This document shows positions 11,065 through 20,295 of a stretch of 51,214 nucleotides of DNA, piece after piece (the first letter of the stretch is position 1; every line of letters begins with the position of its first letter). The stretch spans positions 1-51,214 of the forward strand of contig CAISDJ010000135.1 in the NCBI GenBank assembly GCA_903884105.1. The letters run 5' to 3'. The stretch comes from an uncultured Pseudomonadota bacterium (GTDB lineage Bacteria; Pseudomonadota; Gammaproteobacteria; Steroidobacterales; Steroidobacteraceae). The position numbers were made by a program, and so were the translations under genes. The notes under the pieces were generated by a model that saw nothing but the letters and a program-made list of their open reading frames with translations, made no database searches and was not told where the DNA came from.

Positions 11065-13161
11065 TCAGCCTGGCAGGCGCGACAGGTCTGCCACGTGCAA
11101 GAAAAGCTTGCGCAATCGCGCCAACAGCGCAAGACGGTTCTCGCGAACTGCCTTGTCGTCTGCCATCACCATGACCGAATCAAAGAACCCGTCCACGGGC
11201 GCGCGCAAACCGGCGAGTTTGCTGAGCGCCGGCGTGTACTCGCGGCGACCAACCAAGGGAGCCGTGACCCTTTCCATGGCCATCACCTGTTCGAACAGTG
11301 CCCGCTCGGCGGGTTCCGTCAGCAACTCAGAGCTGACCACACCAGTGGCGGAACCGTCCGCCTTCCGCAGAATGTTCGCGATTCGCTTGTTCGCTGCGGC
11401 CAGACTCGGCGCGTCATCAAGCCGCAGGAACTGCTGGAGTGCACGGATCCGCGCATCGAAATCCAGCGGCGATCCAGGACGATTTGCCAGTACGGCATCG
11501 AACATCTCGGCCGTGATCGCTTCCGACGACCCCTCCTCGAGGTAGTACGCACGCAGTCGCTCCATGATGTAGTCATACACCCCGGCACGCCATTCACCCT
11601 CTCCCGCGGCGGGCAGCGAATCGGCAGCCTGGTCAATGAGCTGCAGGAGATCGAGGTCAAGGCGCTTCTCGATCAGCAAGCGCAGCACACCGAGGGCAGC
11701 GCGCCGCAAGCCGAATGGATCTCTAGTGCCCGACGGCTTCTGGCCAATCGCAAAGATGCCCGTAATCGTATCGATGCGGTCTGCAATCGCCACGGCCATG
11801 CCTGCCTGGGACGCGGGCAGTGCGTCACCCGCGAACCTCGGCAGGTAGTGCTCCGCGACAGCCCGTGCAACTTCTTCGGTCTCGCCATCGAGGCGGGCGT
11901 AGTACTGCCCCATGGTGCCTTGTAGTTCCGGGAACTCTCCCACCATCAAACTGAGCAAGTCGCACTTGCACAGCTCGGCCGCGCGGGCCGCCAGTTGCGG
12001 GTCGGAGCCCGTCTTGGCCGCAATCAGAGCGGCCAGCCGCTTCACCCGCTCACTCTTGTCGAACAGCGATCCTAAACCGTGCTGAAAAGTGACCGTCTTC
12101 AGCCCATCCCGTTTCTCTTGGAGGAGGGCCTTCCGGTCGGTTTCCCAGAAGAACGCCGCATCCGCAAGCCGCGGACGGATGACGCGCTCATTTCCGGCAC
12201 GTACCTTCTCCGGAGCCTGGCTCTCGATGTTTGCCACGGCGATGAACCAGGGCAGCAAACTGCCCTGACCGTCCCGTACCGGAAAATAGCGTTGGTGATC
12301 CTGCATCACTGCCACCAGTACTTCTGCAGGCAGAGACAGGAAACGAGCTTCGAACTGCCCGGCAATCGGTACGGGCCATTCCACCAGCGCACACACTTCA
12401 TCCAGCAGAGCGTCGCCGACCACCGCGATTCCACCGACGGCCATAGCCGCGCGCTCAACTCCGTTGCGGATGCGCTCGCGCCGCTCCCCCAGATCGACCA
12501 ATACTTTCCCTTGGTCGCGAAGCACTGCCTCATAGGCTGCAGGAGAGGGAATGCTGATCGCGTCCGGTGCATGAAACCGGTGGCCGCGGCTCGTGGAGCC
12601 GCTGGCAATACCCAGAATCTCAGCTTCAACAATATCATTGCCGAACAGCATCACAACCCAGTGAACCGGGCGCACAAATTCGGCATCACCCGCGCCCCAA
12701 CGCATTCGCTTCGCGATTGGCAACTCCTTGAGCGAAGCACTGACGATGGCCGGCAGCAATGCGGCAGTACTTTCGCCCGGGCGAGTCGCGGTATAGGCAA
12801 GCACTTTCCCCTTGGGGCCATCGGCCTGGGTCAGTTCGCCTATGCTGACCCCGCAAGACGCCGAAAATCCGAGCGCCGCTTTCGTGGGCTGTCCGCTCGC
12901 GTCGTAGCTGCTGCCAATGGCCGGCCCAAGCCGTCTGATTTCCTGGGGAGGTTGTTCGATGGCCACCTTGGATACACGCACCGCCAAGCGACGCGGCGTG
13001 GCGAATTTCTCCACCTTCTCGAATCCGATGCCCACGCTATTCAGGCCGCGCTCAATGCCGTCGGCAAACGCTTGGACCAGCGCATGCAGGGACTTGGGTG
13101 GCAACTCCTCCGTGCCTATCTCGACGAGGAAATCACGATGCTGGGTGTGTGATACAGCCAT
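11065..13161 (-). CDS. glyS: Glycine--tRNA ligase beta subunit
   Basis: 698 residues, usual length. It starts MAVSHTQHRDFLVEIGTEEL; the FLVEIGTEELPPK stretch is the hallmark of the bacterial beta subunit. The N-terminal half holds the B3/4-like and HD-type domains (DHQRYFPVRDGQG, ADRIDTITGIFAIGQKPSGT, DPFGLRRAALGVLR). The C-terminal DALR anticodon-binding domain ends with SVMVMADDKAVRENRLALL. With GlyQ it forms the alpha2-beta2 enzyme that charges tRNA-Gly. It follows glyQ by 14 bp. Confidence 0.98.
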   Translation of the reverse strand: MAVSHTQHRDFLVEIGTEELPPKSLHALVQAFADGIERGLNSVGIGFEKVEKFATPRRLAVRVSKVAIEQPPQEIRRLGPAIGSSYDASGQPTKAALGFSASCGVSIGELTQADGPKGKVLAYTATRPGESTAALLPAIVSASLKELPIAKRMRWGAGDAEFVRPVHWVVMLFGNDIVEAEILGIASGSTSRGHRFHAPDAISIPSPAAYEAVLRDQGKVLVDLGERRERIRNGVERAAMAVGGIAVVGDALLDEVCALVEWPVPIAGQFEARFLSLPAEVLVAVMQDHQRYFPVRDGQGSLLPWFIAVANIESQAPEKVRAGNERVIRPRLADAAFFWETDRKALLQEKRDGLKTVTFQHGLGSLFDKSERVKRLAALIAAKTGSDPQLAARAAELCKCDLLSLMVGEFPELQGTMGQYYARLDGETEEVARAVAEHYLPRFAGDALPASQAGMAVAIADRIDTITGIFAIGQKPSGTRDPFGLRRAALGVLRLLIEKRLDLDLLQLIDQAADSLPAAGEGEWRAGVYDYIMERLRAYYLEEGSSEAITAEMFDAVLANRPGSPLDFDARIRALQQFLRLDDAPSLAAANKRIANILRKADGSATGVVSSELLTEPAERALFEQVMAMERVTAPLVGRREYTPALSKLAGLRAPVDGFFDSVMVMADDKAVRENRLALLARLRKLFLHVADLSRLPG

Positions 13162-13175
13162 GGGTAAGGGGTCTT

Positions 13176-14105
13176 TCAGACGGACGTCGCCGTGCCGGAG
13201 GTCAGGAGCGGAAAACCGAGAGCTTCGCGTGTCGCGAAGTACGTCTCAGCGACTGCTTTGGAGAGGCCGCGAACCCGCAGGATGTAGCGCTGTCGCTCGG
13301 AGACGGAAATGGCGCGGCGAGCATCCAGCAAGTTGAATGTATGAGAGGCCTCGAGCACCTGTTCGTAGGCGGGGAGCGCAAGCTTTCTTTCCAGCAAGGT
13401 CCGGCACGCCCGCTCGCAATGATCGAACCTCGCGAACAGCACCGCTGTATCGGCATGCTCGAAGTTGTAGGCCGACATCTCGGCTTCGTTCTGCTGAAAA
13501 ACATCGCGGTACGTCACCTTGCCGAACGGGCCGTCGGCCCACACGATATCGAAAATACTCTCGACGCCCTGCAGGTACATGGCCAGCCGCTCGAGCCCGT
13601 AGGTAATCTCGCCGGTAACCGGACGGCAATCAAGACCGCCGGCCTGCTGGAAGTACGTGAACTGCGTAATTTCCATGCCGTTCAACCACACTTCCCAGCC
13701 TAGGCCCCAGGCACCGAGCGTGGGGGATTCCCAATTGTCCTCGACAAAGCGGACATCGTGGATGAGTGGATCGAGCCCGAGCTCCCTGAGCGACCCGAGA
13801 TAGAGGTCGAGGATGTTCTTGGGCGACGGCTTGATGATGACCTGAAACTGGTAGTAGTGCTGCAATCGGAAGGGGTTCTCGCCGTAGCGCCCGTCGGTGG
13901 GGCGGCGGCAGGGCTGAACATAGGCGGCGCTCCAAGGCTCCGGACCCAGCGCCCTGAGGAAAGTGCCGGTATGGAACGTGCCCGCACCCATCGGCATGTC
14001 GTAGGGCTGCAAAATGACGCAACCCTGATCTGACCAGTACCGCTGGAGAGCGAAAATCAGTTCCTGAAAGGTCCGGGGCGGAACACCCCCCAACATCTTT
14101 TCCAT
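13176..14105 (-). CDS. glyQ: Glycine--tRNA ligase alpha subunit
   Basis: 309 residues of the class II catalytic alpha subunit, with [40 protein letters not shown] and [20 protein letters not shown]. The ATG at 14105 is chosen; an ATG three codons in is equally possible. It forms the alpha2-beta2 heterotetramer with GlyS and activates glycine. It is divergent from glnA, with a 363-bp regulatory gap. A -10-like TATACT on the minus strand (14177-14172) may be its promoter, although no good -35 is seen. Confidence 0.98.
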   Translation of the reverse strand: MEKMLGGVPPRTFQELIFALQRYWSDQGCVILQPYDMPMGAGTFHTGTFLRALGPEPWSAAYVQPCRRPTDGRYGENPFRLQHYYQFQVIIKPSPKNILDLYLGSLRELGLDPLIHDVRFVEDNWESPTLGAWGLGWEVWLNGMEITQFTYFQQAGGLDCRPVTGEITYGLERLAMYLQGVESIFDIVWADGPFGKVTYRDVFQQNEAEMSAYNFEHADTAVLFARFDHCERACRTLLERKLALPAYEQVLEASHTFNLLDARRAISVSERQRYILRVRGLSKAVAETYFATREALGFPLLTSGTATSV

Positions 14106-14288
14106 TACTGCCCTGTCGCGCCTGTTGGACGATCACTGCCTTCGAGGCTACCCGGCCGCGAAAAGCGCGCGAGTATAACCCGGCCGCTTTCGCCGGCTGA
14201 GCGTCGCTACCCATGTCGTTGCGCAGCATGACAGCGCCCAAGTTAAAGAGCAGCCCCCTTGTGGGGCGTCTACTCTCCCAGGATGCTC

Positions 14289-14294
14289 TATAAT
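14289..14294 (+). promoter_or_regulatory. Possible sigma70 -10 element for glnA
   Basis: A perfect TATAAT lies at 14289-14294, 175 bp before glnA, but no convincing -35 is seen 16-18 bp upstream. It could be a basal promoter like glnAp1 of enterics. Elsewhere in the 363-bp glyQ-glnA gap there is GCCCC-CTTGT-GGGGC at 14253-14267, an inverted repeat of unknown role. Confidence 0.35.
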
Positions 14295-14344
14295 GGAGCG
14301 GGTACGAACCAAACCCCCAGGCCAATTCCTCAGAACCAATGACT

Positions 14345-14378
14345 TGCGCCATCACGGTGCGCTGGCATGGTTCCTGCA
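14345..14378 (+). promoter_or_regulatory. NtrC-type site and sigma54 promoter of glnA
   Basis: TGGCATGGTTCCTGCA at 14363-14378 matches the sigma54 consensus TGGCAYRN4TTGCW at 15 of 16 positions, with GG (14364-14365) and GC (14376-14377) correctly spaced. Directly upstream, TGCGCC-ATCAC-GGTGCG (14345-14361) resembles the NtrC dyad TGCACC-N5-GGTGCA with one change in each arm. glnA is the known target of NtrC and RpoN, and ntrBC lie just downstream. The predicted start is near 14389, about 80 bases before glnA. Confidence 0.75.
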
Positions 14379-14468
14379 ATTCCCTGGATTCAGTCTACCT
14401 GGCCCGGGCAGCCGATGCGGTGAGCGGCCCTGGGCGACTCCATCTCGCCGTTTACCGGAGGAAAATTC

Positions 14469-15881
14469 ATGACGACCCCCGCTGATGTGCTCAGCCTAAT
14501 TAAGGAACGAGAAGTCAAATTCGTGGACCTGCGGTTCACGGATACCCGTGGCAAAGAGCACCACGTGACGGTTCCGCACCACCAGGTCAAGCCCAGCTTC
14601 TTCGAGGACGGCAAGATGTTCGACGGATCGTCGATCGCCGGCTGGAAGGGCATCAATGAGTCCGACATGGTGCTCATGCCCGACGCGGATACGGCCGTGC
14701 TGGACCCGTTCTTTGAAGAGACGACGCTCATCATCCGTTGCGATGTACTCGAACCGGCGACCATGCAGGGCTATGAACGCGATCCGCGCTCGATCGCCAA
14801 GCGTGCCGAGGCGTATCTCAAGTCAACCGGAATCGGCGACAGTGCCTTGTTCGGTCCAGAGAATGAATTCTTCATCTTCGACAGCATTCGTTTCGCGACG
14901 GCGATGTCCGGTACGTTCGTCGAAATTGAATCTTCCGAGGCGGCCTGGAGCTCCGGCAAGAACTACGAAGATGGCAACAAGGGCCATCGCCCGTTCGTGA
15001 AGGGCGGCTACTTCCCGGTTCCGCCGGTTGATTCGCAGCAGGACATCCGCTCCGCGATGTGCATGGCACTCGAGGAAATGGGCCTGACTGTCGAGGTTCA
15101 CCACCACGAAGTCGCCACGGCCGGCCAGGGCGAAATCGGCGTGGGCGCCAACACCCTTGTCAAGAAAGCCGACGAAGTCCAGATCCTGAAGTACGCGATC
15201 CTCAATGTCGCCGCGGCTTACGGCAAGACCGCCACCTTCATGCCAAAGCCCATGGCCGGTGACAATGGCAGCGGCATGCACGTTCACCAATCTATCCAGA
15301 AGGACGGCAAGCCGCTGTTCGCAGGTGATGGCTACGCAGGGCTGTCCGAAGCCTGCCTCTACTACATTGGCGGCATCATCAAGCATGCCAAGGCCATCAA
15401 CGCATTCACCAATGCCAGCACCAACAGCTACAAGCGTCTGGTGCCGGGCTTTGAAGCACCTGTGATGCTGGCCTACTCCGCGCGCAATCGGTCGGCTTCC
15501 ATCCGTATCCCGTGGGTTTCGAGCCCCAAGGCACGGCGCATCGAGGTCCGTTTCCCGGATTCGACCGCGAACCCGTACCTCGGCTTCGCCGCGATGCTGA
15601 TGGCTGGACTTGATGGCATCCAGAACAAGATTCATCCGGGCGAACCGGCGGACAAGGACCTCTACGATCTGCCGCCTGAAGAGGCCAAGCTGATTCCGGA
15701 AGTCTGTTACTCACTGGATGAGGCGCTGGTTGCGCTCGACAAGGATCGCGCGTTCCTGAAGGCTGGCGGCGTCTTTACAGACGACGTCATCGACGCCTAC
15801 ATCGCGCTCAAGGCTCAGGAAGTGACCAAGGTTCGGATGGCTCCGCATCCCCTTGAGTTTGAGTTGTACTACAGCTGTTGA
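14469..15881 (+). CDS. glnA: Type I glutamine synthetase
   Basis: 470 residues, the standard GSI-beta length, with a strong GGAGGA ribosome site. It shows [17 protein letters not shown], the ATP-binding [10 protein letters not shown] and the C-terminal [16 protein letters not shown] at about residue 399 is the adenylylation site (Tyr397 in E. coli), so GlnE control of the dodecamer is expected. It makes glutamine from glutamate, ammonia and ATP. Sigma54/NtrC control is indicated by the upstream sites, and ntrB-ntrC follow. The reading frame is complete and closes before a strong hairpin. Confidence 0.99.
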   Translation: MTTPADVLSLIKEREVKFVDLRFTDTRGKEHHVTVPHHQVKPSFFEDGKMFDGSSIAGWKGINESDMVLMPDADTAVLDPFFEETTLIIRCDVLEPATMQGYERDPRSIAKRAEAYLKSTGIGDSALFGPENEFFIFDSIRFATAMSGTFVEIESSEAAWSSGKNYEDGNKGHRPFVKGGYFPVPPVDSQQDIRSAMCMALEEMGLTVEVHHHEVATAGQGEIGVGANTLVKKADEVQILKYAILNVAAAYGKTATFMPKPMAGDNGSGMHVHQSIQKDGKPLFAGDGYAGLSEACLYYIGGIIKHAKAINAFTNASTNSYKRLVPGFEAPVMLAYSARNRSASIRIPWVSSPKARRIEVRFPDSTANPYLGFAAMLMAGLDGIQNKIHPGEPADKDLYDLPPEEAKLIPEVCYSLDEALVALDKDRAFLKAGGVFTDDVIDAYIALKAQEVTKVRMAPHPLEFELYYSC

Positions 15882-15888
15882 GAACCCT

Positions 15889-15920
15889 GGTGGCGCCGGG
15901 TCCTCCGGCTTGGCGCCACC
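15889..15920 (+). terminator. Hairpin terminator after glnA
   Basis: GGTGGCGCC (15889-15897) pairs perfectly with GGCGCCACC (15912-15920), and outer GAGAA/TTCTC can extend the stem. It starts 8 bases after the glnA stop codon. There is no long T tract, so termination may be partial and some readthrough into the next gene is possible. Confidence 0.6.
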
Positions 15921-16009
15921 TTCTCAGCCGGGCTAGTCCGGTGACGGCGGTCGCAAATCGTCGTCACCGCTTTTGTAAGCCTAAGGCGAAGCGGATATGC
16001 TCTGGCGTC

Positions 16010-16579
16010 ATGCACTTGCGCATTTCACTGATGTTCCTGGCTGCACTTGGATCAACGGCCCATGCAGCGGAAGGCGTTTGGAAATGGGTGGACTCCCAAG
16101 GAGTGACTCACTATGCCGACCGGCCGGTACCCGGTGCCGTGCGGATCGATATCAAGGTTCAGTCAGGACCAGTCCCGGAAACGGACCTCGCCTCACCCGC
16201 CGGAACCACCACAGCGGCTCGCGCTGTTTCTGTGCAGCCTCCGTATTCTCAACTCGAAATCTGGAAGCCGGCTCCCGAAGAGTCGGTAGTGAATACCAGC
16301 GGTGTCGTGCAGGTGCGGATGCGTCTCGAGCCTGCAATCCGGCCGCGTCATACCCTCGCAGTCTATCTGGACGGCAAGCGAGTCGAGAATCTTGCGCCTG
16401 GCGCACTGGCAGTCGATCTGCAGGATGTACCGAGGGGCACCCACAGCCTGGTTGCTTCCGTGTTCGACGATGCTGGGAAGCTCGTCCAGCAGGGACAGCA
16501 AGTGGTGTTCTTCGTCCGACAGGAATCGGTCGCCCAGCCTCCCGTCGGCCCCACTCTGCGGCCGCCCCCGAGACGCTAG
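16010..16579 (+). CDS. DUF4124 domain secreted protein
   Basis: 189 residues from the ATG at 16010. The frame is open upstream, but only this start gives a signal peptide (MHLRISLMFLAALGSTAHAA). The mature N-terminus EGVWKWVDSQGVTHYADRPV is a typical DUF4124 domain. The remainder (about 75-189) resembles an immunoglobulin-like beta domain: QVRMRLEPAIRPRHTLAVYL. Function is unknown; it is probably periplasmic. Genes of this family often lie between glnA and ntrB in gammaproteobacteria, which may reflect shared transcription rather than a role in nitrogen control. Confidence 0.85.
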   Translation: MHLRISLMFLAALGSTAHAAEGVWKWVDSQGVTHYADRPVPGAVRIDIKVQSGPVPETDLASPAGTTTAARAVSVQPPYSQLEIWKPAPEESVVNTSGVVQVRMRLEPAIRPRHTLAVYLDGKRVENLAPGALAVDLQDVPRGTHSLVASVFDDAGKLVQQGQQVVFFVRQESVAQPPVGPTLRPPPRR

Positions 16580-16669
16580 ACCGCCATCTGAATATCGCCG
16601 CCAACCCCTGCGGTTCTCTGCCACTCCCGACGACCCGCTTTGCCCCTGGCTCGTCCTGACATTCACTCC

Positions 16670-17773
16670 ATGTCAGCCGAACCCCGCACTCTCGCGCCGC
16701 CCGTGACCGACCTGGCCCGAATCCTGGACGGGCTGACCACAAGCGTACTGTTGGTTGATCGGACCCAGACACTTCTCTACCTCAACGTAGCGGCGGAAAC
16801 GCTGCTCGGAGTCAGTCGCAATCAAGTGCGTGGTCGTCCACTGTCGGAGCTGTTTCGCGACACAGCCGGCCTGACCGCAGTCCTCGAACGTGCGGCGCAG
16901 ACCTCACAACAGTATTCACGCCGCGAGTTGACCATCCGGCCGATTACCAGCGAGGAAGAGCTCGTCGTCGACTGCTCGGTCGCGCCTTTCGAGGAAGCGG
17001 ATTCACCGCGCGGCATGCTCGTCGAAATCACCGATGCAACCCAGCACAAGCGCGTCACCCGCGATACCGCCCTGCTGACGCAGATCGGGGGCAGCCGCGC
17101 GATGATTCGCCAGCTGGCACACGAGATCAAGAACCCGCTGGGTGGGCTGCGAGGTGCAGCGCAACTGCTCGATCGGCAGCTAGCCGATGCGTCGATGCGT
17201 GAATACACGACAGTCATCATCAATGAGGCAGATCGCCTCGTGAGTCTGGTCGACGCTCTGCTTGGACCCGCGCACGCACCACGAAAGGAATCCATCAACA
17301 TTCACGAACTGCTCCAGCACGTCGGCCATCTGCTCGCCGCAGAGGCACCGCCCGGAGTCGTCATCGACCGTGACTATGATCCCAGCCTGCCGCCCATCAA
17401 GCTCGACCGCAATCAAATCATCCAGGCCATGCTCAACCTCGGCCGTAACGCTATCCAGGCGATTGGCCAATCCGGACGACTGGTCCTGCGCACCCGCGCA
17501 CTCACCAGCGTCAGCATCGGCACTCGTCGTTACCGCCTCGTGGCGAGCATCCAGTTCGAGGACACGGGGACTGGCGTGCCAGAACACTTGCGCGACACGC
17601 TTTTCTATCCACTTGTCACCGGACGCGCGGAAGGCACTGGCCTTGGACTCGCCGTTGCACAAGACCTTGTCAGCCGTCACGACGGCCTGATCGAATTCAC
17701 CAGCCGGCCTGGCCAGACCCTCTTCACCATCCTGTTGCCATTTAGTACCTCTGATGCAGACGAAATCACTTAA
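16670..17773 (+). CDS. ntrB: Nitrogen regulation sensor kinase NtrB
   Basis: 367 residues from ATG 16670; an upstream TTG would add ten residues with no support. A PAS domain (about 15-125, including LDGLTTSVLLVDRTQTLLYL) is followed by the HisKA helix HEIKNPLGGLRGAAQLL with the phospho-accepting His at about 151, and a C-terminal ATPase domain (FEDTGTGVP, GLGLAVAQDLVSRHDG). There are no membrane segments, so it is cytosolic. The family phosphorylates or dephosphorylates NtrC depending on PII. It overlaps ntrC by 20 bases, indicating coupling. Confidence 0.96.
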   Translation: MSAEPRTLAPPVTDLARILDGLTTSVLLVDRTQTLLYLNVAAETLLGVSRNQVRGRPLSELFRDTAGLTAVLERAAQTSQQYSRRELTIRPITSEEELVVDCSVAPFEEADSPRGMLVEITDATQHKRVTRDTALLTQIGGSRAMIRQLAHEIKNPLGGLRGAAQLLDRQLADASMREYTTVIINEADRLVSLVDALLGPAHAPRKESINIHELLQHVGHLLAAEAPPGVVIDRDYDPSLPPIKLDRNQIIQAMLNLGRNAIQAIGQSGRLVLRTRALTSVSIGTRRYRLVASIQFEDTGTGVPEHLRDTLFYPLVTGRAEGTGLGLAVAQDLVSRHDGLIEFTSRPGQTLFTILLPFSTSDADEIT

Positions 17774-19157
17774 TGTCTGGCTCGTCGATGACGATGCCTC
17801 CATTCGCTGGGTACTTGAGCGCGCCCTGCGTCAAGGTGGCATGACGCCCACCGCATTCGAACACGCCGATGCAGTCATCGCCGCGCTGCGTAGTGGCAGA
17901 CCCGATGTTCTGGTGACCGACATCCGCATGCCGGGCAAGAGCGGACTTGAGCTGCTGACCGAGATCCGCGCCAGTCAGCCAGAGCTCCCGGTCATCGTGA
18001 TGACGGCGCATTCCGACCTCGACAGCGCAGTAGCCGCCTACCAAGGGGGTGCCTTCGAGTACTTGCCCAAGCCCTTCGACATCGACCAGGCGGTGGACCT
18101 CGTGCGTCGCGCTGCCCACCAGAAGGAGCGGGGCGAAGAGGTCGTTCCTGACGCGCGCCGCATCCCGGAAATGCTCGGGCAAGCGCCGGCCATGCAGGAA
18201 GTCTTCCGCGCCATTGGCAGGCTCTCGCGTTCCAGCATGACCGTCCTGATCACGGGTGAATCCGGAACGGGAAAGGAACTCGTTGCCAGGGCACTGCACA
18301 GACACAGCCCACGCGCGAACAAGGCGTTCATCGCATTGAACACCTCCGCGTTCACCGCCGACCTCCTCGAGTCCGAGCTATTTGGCCACGAAAAGGGTTC
18401 GTTTACCGGAGCCGACGCTCTGCGTCGCGGACGATTCGAGCAAGCCGATGGCGGCACGCTCTTCCTCGACGAAATCGGCGACATGTCACCCCAACTCCAG
18501 ACGCGCCTGCTGCGCGTGCTGGCCGAAGGCGAGTTCTATCGAGTGGGTGGCCAGGTCCCCGTCCGTACCGATGTGCGTGTGATCGCTGCGACCCACCAGA
18601 ACCTGGAGGATCGCGTTACCCAAGGAATGTTCCGGGAAGACTTGCTTCATCGCCTCAACGTCATCCGTATCGAAGTGCCGCCATTGCGCTCGCGGCGTGA
18701 AGACATACCCGAGCTACTGCTCCACTACCTCGACGCGGCTGCCACTGAGCTCGGCATCGAGCCGAAGCTCCTGACTCCGGAAGCAGCCGCTGCGCTCGCC
18801 AGCTTCGACTGGCCGGGAAACGTGCGCCAGCTAGTGAACGCATGCCGGCGGCTGACCGTCACGGCGCCCGGCCGTGAGATCACGTCAGAAGACATTCCCG
18901 CCGACCTCGGAGGCGTTCCAGGTCCCGAGAAGTTGCAAGACGAATGGACTCGCCAACTGACAAGCTGGGCGGATAAGCGCTTGCTTGCCGGCGGCAAGCC
19001 GCTGCTCGACGACGCGCTGCCGGAGTTCGAGCGCACGTTGATCCGCGCTGCGCTCCGAAAGGCAGGGGGTGGCAGGCAAGAAGCTGCCAAGTTGCTCGGA
19101 TGGGGAAGAAATACCCTGACGAGGAAGCTGCGCGATCTCGATATGGACGACGCCTGA
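17754..19157 (+). CDS. ntrC: Nitrogen regulation response regulator NtrC
   Basis: 467 residues. Receiver domain 1-120 with the phospho-acceptor Asp at about 56 (VLVTDIRMPG), then the AAA+ sigma54 activator domain with Walker A GESGTGKE (168-175), GGTLFLDEIGDM, and a C-terminal Fis-type helix-turn-helix (GGRQEAAKLLGWGRNTLTRK). The sigma54-contact loop reads GSFTGA (215-220), an Ala-to-Ser change from the usual GAFTGA. When phosphorylated, the family activates sigma54 promoters such as that of glnA, where a matching site is seen at 14345. Last gene of the glnA-DUF4124-ntrBC block. Confidence 0.97.
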   Translation: MQTKSLNVWLVDDDASIRWVLERALRQGGMTPTAFEHADAVIAALRSGRPDVLVTDIRMPGKSGLELLTEIRASQPELPVIVMTAHSDLDSAVAAYQGGAFEYLPKPFDIDQAVDLVRRAAHQKERGEEVVPDARRIPEMLGQAPAMQEVFRAIGRLSRSSMTVLITGESGTGKELVARALHRHSPRANKAFIALNTSAFTADLLESELFGHEKGSFTGADALRRGRFEQADGGTLFLDEIGDMSPQLQTRLLRVLAEGEFYRVGGQVPVRTDVRVIAATHQNLEDRVTQGMFREDLLHRLNVIRIEVPPLRSRREDIPELLLHYLDAAATELGIEPKLLTPEAAAALASFDWPGNVRQLVNACRRLTVTAPGREITSEDIPADLGGVPGPEKLQDEWTRQLTSWADKRLLAGGKPLLDDALPEFERTLIRAALRKAGGGRQEAAKLLGWGRNTLTRKLRDLDMDDA

Positions 19158-19286
19158 TTTTCCACTGTCCTTCGCAGCTGCCAGAGCCTGAATCAGGACT
19201 TTGCGCGCGCGCTGTGGAAGGCGCGCACGGCTTTGCTGTGCTCATCCCCACAATAGACCATCGATGCCACGCTGATCCTGAGCACG

Positions 19287-20295
19287 ATGTCCGAATTGAC
19301 CGACCTTCTGCAATACCGTCTTTTCGGCAACGTCATCAGTGACTGGGTGCTCGCCCTTATCGCCTTCCTGGTTACGTTCATCGTGCTTCCCCTGGTTCCC
19401 GGGTATGTAGCCCGCAAGGCACGGCCCCAGGTCGGGGAAGCGCACGCCGTTCCGGTGGAGCTGATGCTAAGGCTGATCCCGCGCACCAGTCGCCTGTTCC
19501 TGTGGATTGTCGCGATCAAGGCCGCAGAAGCATTCCTTCATCTGCCTGCCTCGGTGCATCGTGCACTCACGATCCTGGTCCTTGTTGTCGTCTGGCTGCA
19601 GATCGGGTTGTGGGCGATGGCCATCGTCAACTATCTGCTCGATCGTCAACGACCCCGTCGCAGCGAATACGATACGGGATTTGTCAGTTGGCTGGCCGTC
19701 ATCAACTTCATCGCGGGCCTTGGCATCGGCGGCATCGCGATCGCCCTGGCCGTCCAGACGATTCTGGGCGAGACCTCCTCGCCTCGTTGTCGATCACGCT
19801 CGACAAGCCTTTCACGGTAGGCGACAACCTGGTCGTCGACGACTGCTCGGTTCAGGTTGAGCATATCGGAATCAAGAGTACGCGCATCCGCAGCGTGAGT
19901 GGCGAGCAGATCATCATGTCCAACGCCGACCTGCTGAGGATTTGACTGAGGAACGTCGGTCGCATGGAGGAGCGGTGCGGCCTCATGACGATCGGCATCG
20001 CCTATGAGATACCGCCCGAGAAAATAGAGCAGACTGCGGGCCTCATCGAGGCAGTGATTCACGCACAACCTGGAATTCGTTTCGAACGCTGTCACTTCAA
20101 GAAAAATGGGCGCCTATGCCCTCAATTCCGAAGCCGTGTTTTTTGTGCTGCAGCCCAAGGTGGATGCGCTCATGGATGCGCAGCATCCACATCAATCTGG
20201 GGCTTCTGAAAGCGTTCGAATCACGCGGGATCGGGTTCGCGTATCCAACCCAGAAGCTGCTGCCGGAGCAGACCAGCAAGCCCGCCGCAAATTAG
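19287..20295 (+). pseudogene. Decayed MscS-family mechanosensitive channel gene
   Basis: The first 160 residues (from ATG 19287, MSELTDLLQYRLFGNVISDW) are a normal MscS-type N-terminus with three membrane segments, ending at the pore helix GIGGIAIALAVQTILG. A GA duplication near 19770 shifts the frame by two. The MscS beta domain then continues in the other frame (DLLASLSITLDKPFTVGDNL, IMSNADLLR) until an in-frame TGA at 19943-19945. The same frame reopens with LRNVGRMEERCGLMTIGIAY. An extra G near 20107 and an extra base near 20181 shift it twice more, before FESRGIGFAYPTQKLLPEQ and TAG at 20293-20295. Four separate lesions while both neighbours are intact indicate a true pseudogene rather than one sequencing error. 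Confidence 0.88.

Noticed and set aside
10514-11545. 343-residue plus-strand frame opposite the acyltransferase and glyS
   Set aside because: Antisense to glyS and the acyltransferase, which both have complete family motifs; no domain seen.
14253-14267. GCCCC-CTTGT-GGGGC as a distal NtrC site
   Set aside because: Symmetric and of the right spacing, but lacks the TGCAC/GTGCA half-site bases; listed as an unexplained inverted repeat only.
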